A DNA stretch of 56,467 nt from Candidatus Eisenbergiella stercoravium (lineage in GTDB: Bacteria; Bacillota; Clostridia; Lachnospirales; Lachnospiraceae), in the NCBI GenBank assembly GCA_019113175.1, contig DXHY01000084.1, positions 1-56,467 of the forward strand, read 5' to 3'. Below the pieces are notes generated by a model. That model searched no databases. It was not told the DNA's origin and saw only the letters and a list, made by a program, of their open reading frames with translations. The position numbers and the translations under genes are program-made. This document shows positions 53,640 to 56,467 of the stretch, in pieces (position 1 is the stretch's first letter; each line of letters starts with the position of its first letter).

Positions 53640-54097
53640 TTACATGCGATCTCCTCCACGTCCAGCCGAAACACGCGTACCGCATCCAGCATGACAGAGG
53701 TAAATTTCCAGTCCGCCCGCCCCGTATTGTGTTCCATGAGCAGGCGCAGGGCAGCCTCCTTTTCCTCCGCTTCTTCAACGAAGGAGACCTTCCCGTTTCC
53801 GATCACGCTTTGGAATCGGGCGGAATAGCTGCAGGCCGTCTCTCCCGCCTGCAGCGCATAACCGGTATCCATCTCAAAACCGGCATGGCCGTTCCGGGCA
53901 ATGAGTTCGATTTTCCGCCCTTCCTTCGCGCTGTGAAAATAGAAGGTACGCTTTCCGCCCTCTGAACGGAAGCCGAAATTCAGCGGCACAATATAAACGT
54001 CCTTCCCGTCGCAGAAACCGAGCCTGCAGCAGTGACAGGATGAAATAATTGCATCGATCCTGTCCGCTTCCCTGATTTCTCTGTCCGATCTTCTCAT
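53627..54097 (-). CDS. Pyridoxamine 5'-phosphate oxidase family (NimA-like) protein
   Basis: A 156-residue protein with the split-barrel flavin fold. MRRSDREIREADRIDAIISSCHCCRLGF and VPLNFGFR are typical of the NimA/PNPOx-like group, and TFYFHSAKEGRKIELIARN and CSYSARFQSVIGNGKV follow. Members bind FMN or FAD; some reduce nitroimidazoles, but most have unknown reactions. GGAGGTAAAC precedes the ATG. It is not clearly in an operon with its neighbours. Confidence 0.88.
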   Translation of the reverse strand: MRRSDREIREADRIDAIISSCHCCRLGFCDGKDVYIVPLNFGFRSEGGKRTFYFHSAKEGRKIELIARNGHAGFEMDTGYALQAGETACSYSARFQSVIGNGKVSFVEEAEEKEAALRLLMEHNTGRADWKFTSVMLDAVRVFRLDVEEIACKEHL

Positions 54098-54194
54098 TGT
54101 TTACCTCCATACCTAAGCATTTTTCCTTTTCAACATGGAAAACGCTTCATATCCCGGGCGTTTGGCAGATCCGGATAAATCCCAATCAGGCCGA

Positions 54195-55184
54195 TCACTT
54201 CTCCCTGATGCGGATATCACCATAATCTGTATACACCTGAATGACGGCCGTGTCCTGATTCGTTCCCAGCCGGGTATAAGAACTGCTTCCGTCATAATCG
54301 TCCGATTCCACAGTTCCCTGAGGGACGCGGATCGTGCCATATTCGGAATACAGGCTCACACCGTAATCCTCCATCTTCCCGGAAAGATCCAGCCTTACCT
54401 CACCATCTGAGCTTTCCACTTCCAGGCTCTGTGCTGCTTCCACATCAGCGCTCACATCGCCGTACTCCGTTTCAATCACTGCCGTATCCACCTTCAGCGC
54501 CCCGATCTGAATAGAACCGTAGTCTCCGTATACGTTCACATCATCTCCGCTCAGCGTTCCGGTGAGCAGCTCACCATATTCCGTCTCCATCTTCAGTGTA
54601 TCGCCCCTCCAGCCATCCAGACGGACATTGCCGTCATCCGCGTAAATCGAAACGATATCCACACGCAGGTCCTTTTCAATGGATACATTCCCTGAGCCGT
54701 TCAGTATATTTACGCTGTTCAGCTTTGCATTCTCCGGAATTGTGATCTTCACATAAGGACTGCGCGCAACCTCCGTTCTTCTGTTCATCCAGCCGTCCCA
54801 GAAGCCGAAGCTGACCCAGTTCACTCCCGTGTCCACGTAGTTTCCCTCCTTCAGAGTCAGCGTGCCGTTCTCCACGCTGTAGACCGGCTCCGAATACCAG
54901 CCGTCCAGAACGTACTCCACAGACCATTCATTTCCGGAAACGATCTGAAGGTCCGCATCCTGCAGATCCAGATCCAGCCGTGTCAGCGCTCCGGTCTGTG
55001 TCTTTTCCAGGACATAATCCGATCTTACCGTTTCTTCCGTATTTTCCTTCACATGAAGGCCGTCCGCATCGTAGTAAAAGGAAGGAGATCCTCCCAGCGC
55101 TATTCCCACTCCCAGAAGAACAGCTCCTGCTGCTATTACAACTGCGCTGGCAATCAGCGTTCTTTTCAACCATTTATTCATCAT
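54195..55184 (-). CDS. DUF4097 beta-strand-repeat protein
   Basis: A 329-residue exported or anchored protein. A membrane segment lies at about 8-30. A right-handed beta-helix of short repeats follows (IVSIYADDGNVRLDG, DDVNVYGDYGSIQIG, AVIETEYGDVSADVE, GVSLYSEYGTIRVPQ and DTAVIQVYTDYGDIRIREK). Genes of this family usually lie after a DUF1700-like membrane protein and a PadR regulator. The start overlaps the preceding gene by 11 bases. A role in envelope stress or bacitracin-type sensing is only a guess. Confidence 0.85.
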   Translation of the reverse strand: MMNKWLKRTLIASAVVIAAGAVLLGVGIALGGSPSFYYDADGLHVKENTEETVRSDYVLEKTQTGALTRLDLDLQDADLQIVSGNEWSVEYVLDGWYSEPVYSVENGTLTLKEGNYVDTGVNWVSFGFWDGWMNRRTEVARSPYVKITIPENAKLNSVNILNGSGNVSIEKDLRVDIVSIYADDGNVRLDGWRGDTLKMETEYGELLTGTLSGDDVNVYGDYGSIQIGALKVDTAVIETEYGDVSADVEAAQSLEVESSDGEVRLDLSGKMEDYGVSLYSEYGTIRVPQGTVESDDYDGSSSYTRLGTNQDTAVIQVYTDYGDIRIREK

Positions 55185-55815
55185 CGTCGGCTCCTTTCCC
55201 CACTTCTGTCATATCCGTTCTGATTTCATCCTCCGCTGTTATTACTTCTGTTTCAGGCATATCCTTTTCGTTTTTTTCCGATCCGAAACCATCATTCACC
55301 GCCTGTGCATCCTGCTTTGCCTGCGTTTCTCTTTTTTCCCGCTTCGCTTCCCGTCTTCTGAACAATCTCCGGCTGCACCAGTTCACAAGAGCGCGAAAGC
55401 CTTTTATCAGAAGCTTTACCAGCTGCCACAGAACGATCCAGCACAACGCGCCCGCTCCCGTCATCAGTAAAGAAGCGCCCAGAACTGCAAGACCGCTTGC
55501 AGGAGCCTGAAAAAGCAGAACCACACCGAAGCCGATTCCAATCAGCGCGGCAAGCTGCATCAGTGCCAGACAGAGCAGCCCTCCCACTACGCATAATCCT
55601 GCGCCAAGGAGTCCTCCTGCCACACACAGCACAGCTGTCAAAGCCGCTCCCGCCACACACAGCGCCACTACCAGAACGCCGCCCGCTACACACAGCGAAA
55701 TCGGGGCCAGCACAGGCAGCGCACACAGAAGCAGAAATACCAGAACCACGATTTTCCACACCTTTGTTTTCCCACCCCTGTCAGGCCGGGGCGCCGACTG
55801 CGTATCATAATACAT
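55174..55815 (-). CDS. DUF1700-like membrane protein
   Basis: A 213-residue protein starting at MYYDTQSAP (GGAGGGAATGAG upstream). Four or five membrane segments form its middle, rich in Ala, Gly, Leu and Cys (VAGGVLVVALCVAGAALTAVLCVAGG). The final 50 residues are charged (KREKRETQAKQDAQ). Hydrophobicity and position fit the small membrane partner of DUF4097 proteins. The frame is open for 18 codons before the chosen start. No PadR-type regulator is seen upstream in the window. Confidence 0.7.
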   Translation of the reverse strand: MYYDTQSAPRPDRGGKTKVWKIVVLVFLLLCALPVLAPISLCVAGGVLVVALCVAGAALTAVLCVAGGLLGAGLCVVGGLLCLALMQLAALIGIGFGVVLLFQAPASGLAVLGASLLMTGAGALCWIVLWQLVKLLIKGFRALVNWCSRRLFRRREAKREKRETQAKQDAQAVNDGFGSEKNEKDMPETEVITAEDEIRTDMTEVGKGADDDE

Positions 55816-56023
55816 CTCATTCCCTCCATTCCCGGACCCGAACCCGTCTTTCTCAGATTCAGCTTCCACATTCTTTGTTCTGAATACAGAATAAAGGAAA
55901 AGGATGAAAAATCCCGGCAGATTTCAATAAACATTTTCATAACGGATTCTTAAGATTTTCAGAAATTACTTACATGCCTTCTTCGTTCCGGATTTTCGAA
56001 GCCGACTTCCGTTCTGTCAGTCC

Positions 56024-56116
56024 TCACGACGCTTCACAACTGCTCCGAAAGGATACTGGTACCCGGTCCACTGGCTTACAGTCCATCGCATTCAATACAC
56101 GTGTTTTCTTATCCAT
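56024..56116 (-). pseudogene. Relic of a uroporphyrinogen decarboxylase-like gene start
   Basis: A 30-codon frame with GGAGGAAAAA before its ATG reads MDKKTRVLNAMDCKPVDRVP. That opening is the N-terminal signature of the UroD/MtaA methyltransferase family. The frame then ends after SFRSSCEAS. It looks like the surviving 5' end of a deleted gene, and lies in the gap of about 410 bases between rpsR and the DUF1700-like gene. It could instead be a small functional peptide. Confidence 0.5.
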
Positions 56117-56168
56117 TTTTTCCTCCACATCCGATGATACTCATATTTACCTTGTCTCATTATCTGCG

Positions 56169-56216
56169 AAAAAAAGTCCTGCAAAACCATTTCACTCAGT
56201 CTTGCAGGACTTTTTC
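56169..56216 (-). terminator. Terminator of rpsR
   Basis: AAAAAGTCCTGCAA pairs with TTGCAGGACTTTTTTT on the minus strand, 15 bases past the rpsR stop. A T-run on the other side makes it usable in both directions. Confidence 0.9.
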
Positions 56217-56230
56217 AATCTGTCACAGAT

Positions 56231-56467
56231 TTACTCTGCCACATAAGGCATTAATGCCAGATGTCTTGCGCGCTTGATTGCCACAGTCAGGGCTCTCTGG
56301 TGCTTCGCGCAGTTTCCGGTGATTCTTCTGGGAAGGATCTTTCCTCTCTCGGAAACGTATCTCTTTAACTTATTGGTATCCTTGTAGTCGATCACATTGT
56401 CTTTTCCACAGAATACGCAGACTTTCTTTCTTCTGCGCACGCCGCCTCTTCTCTTTGCCGGTGCATC
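56231..56467 (-). CDS. rpsR: 30S ribosomal protein S18 (partial)
   Basis: [20 protein letters not shown], followed by [25 protein letters not shown] and [13 protein letters not shown], is the complete conserved core of S18. CVFC and CAKH mark the zinc-binding variant. The frame is open up to the window edge (DAPAKRRGG precedes RRRKK), so the true start lies beyond 56467; the GTG at 56440 is not needed as a start. S18 normally follows rpsF and ssb. Confidence 0.95.
   Translation of the reverse strand, partial: DAPAKRRGGVRRRKKVCVFCGKDNVIDYKDTNKLKRYVSERGKILPRRITGNCAKHQRALTVAIKRARHLALMPYVAE

Overview
The window reads as chromosomal DNA of an anaerobic, probably spore-forming member of the Clostridia, most likely Lachnospiraceae. 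The reasons are the ADP-glucose pyrophosphorylase pair GlgC/GlgD, SpoVG, a CwlD-like amidase, a YaaH/SleL-like GH18 enzyme, a SleB-like cell wall hydrolase, MecA, a T-box in front of thrS, the Firmicutes order gdpP-rplI-dnaB, and a pyruvate formate-lyase locus with a small ferredoxin close by. This assignment is inference from gene content. I see no rRNA, tRNA, CRISPR array, prophage or insertion sequence.

Layout. 1-7.1 kb (minus strand): hairpin cluster, lrgB, lrgA, a nicotinamidase-like hydrolase, mfd, pth and yaaA. 7.3-10.2 kb (plus): an ECF sigma factor with its probable membrane anti-sigma protein, which carries a duplicated extracellular unit, then a frameshifted response regulator running into a membrane segment. 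10.2-16.9 kb (minus): a zinc-ribbon protein, a GH27 alpha-galactosidase, thrS under a T-box, spoVG, glgD and glgC. 17.1-25.9 kb (plus): murC; a cluster of six DnaA-box-like 9-mers; a primosome operon (DnaD-like, DnaC/DnaI-like) ending in a divergent PRPP synthetase; an AraC regulator with a DUF1349 protein and an MFS transporter; a QueT-type transporter behind a candidate preQ1 riboswitch. 26-34.2 kb (minus): a large secreted protein, a frameshifted methyltransferase, and a MoxR-DUF58-membrane protein cluster. 34.4-35.0 kb (plus): a DUF402 protein. 35-42.1 kb (minus): cell wall hydrolases and the ywlC-rpiB-upp-comEB type operon. 42.7-48.1 kb: mecA, a redox-disulfide protein, the pyruvate formate-lyase locus and a 2[4Fe-4S] ferredoxin. 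48.2-56.5 kb (minus): a MerR regulator, dnaB, rplI, gdpP, a flavin-binding protein, a DUF4097 pair, a relic resembling a uroporphyrinogen decarboxylase start, and rpsR running off the right edge.

The most notable locus is 43.9-47.7 kb. The pyruvate formate-lyase body keeps its Cys-Cys active site but stops before the C-terminal glycyl-radical domain. That domain, with its RVSGYAVNF motif, is a separate 80-residue gene. Between the two lies a 69-residue gene that looks like a diverged copy of the radical domain with cysteines where the radical loop should be. The activating enzyme follows. This looks like a naturally split enzyme. The second most notable feature is the DnaA-box cluster placed immediately ahead of the primosome operon.
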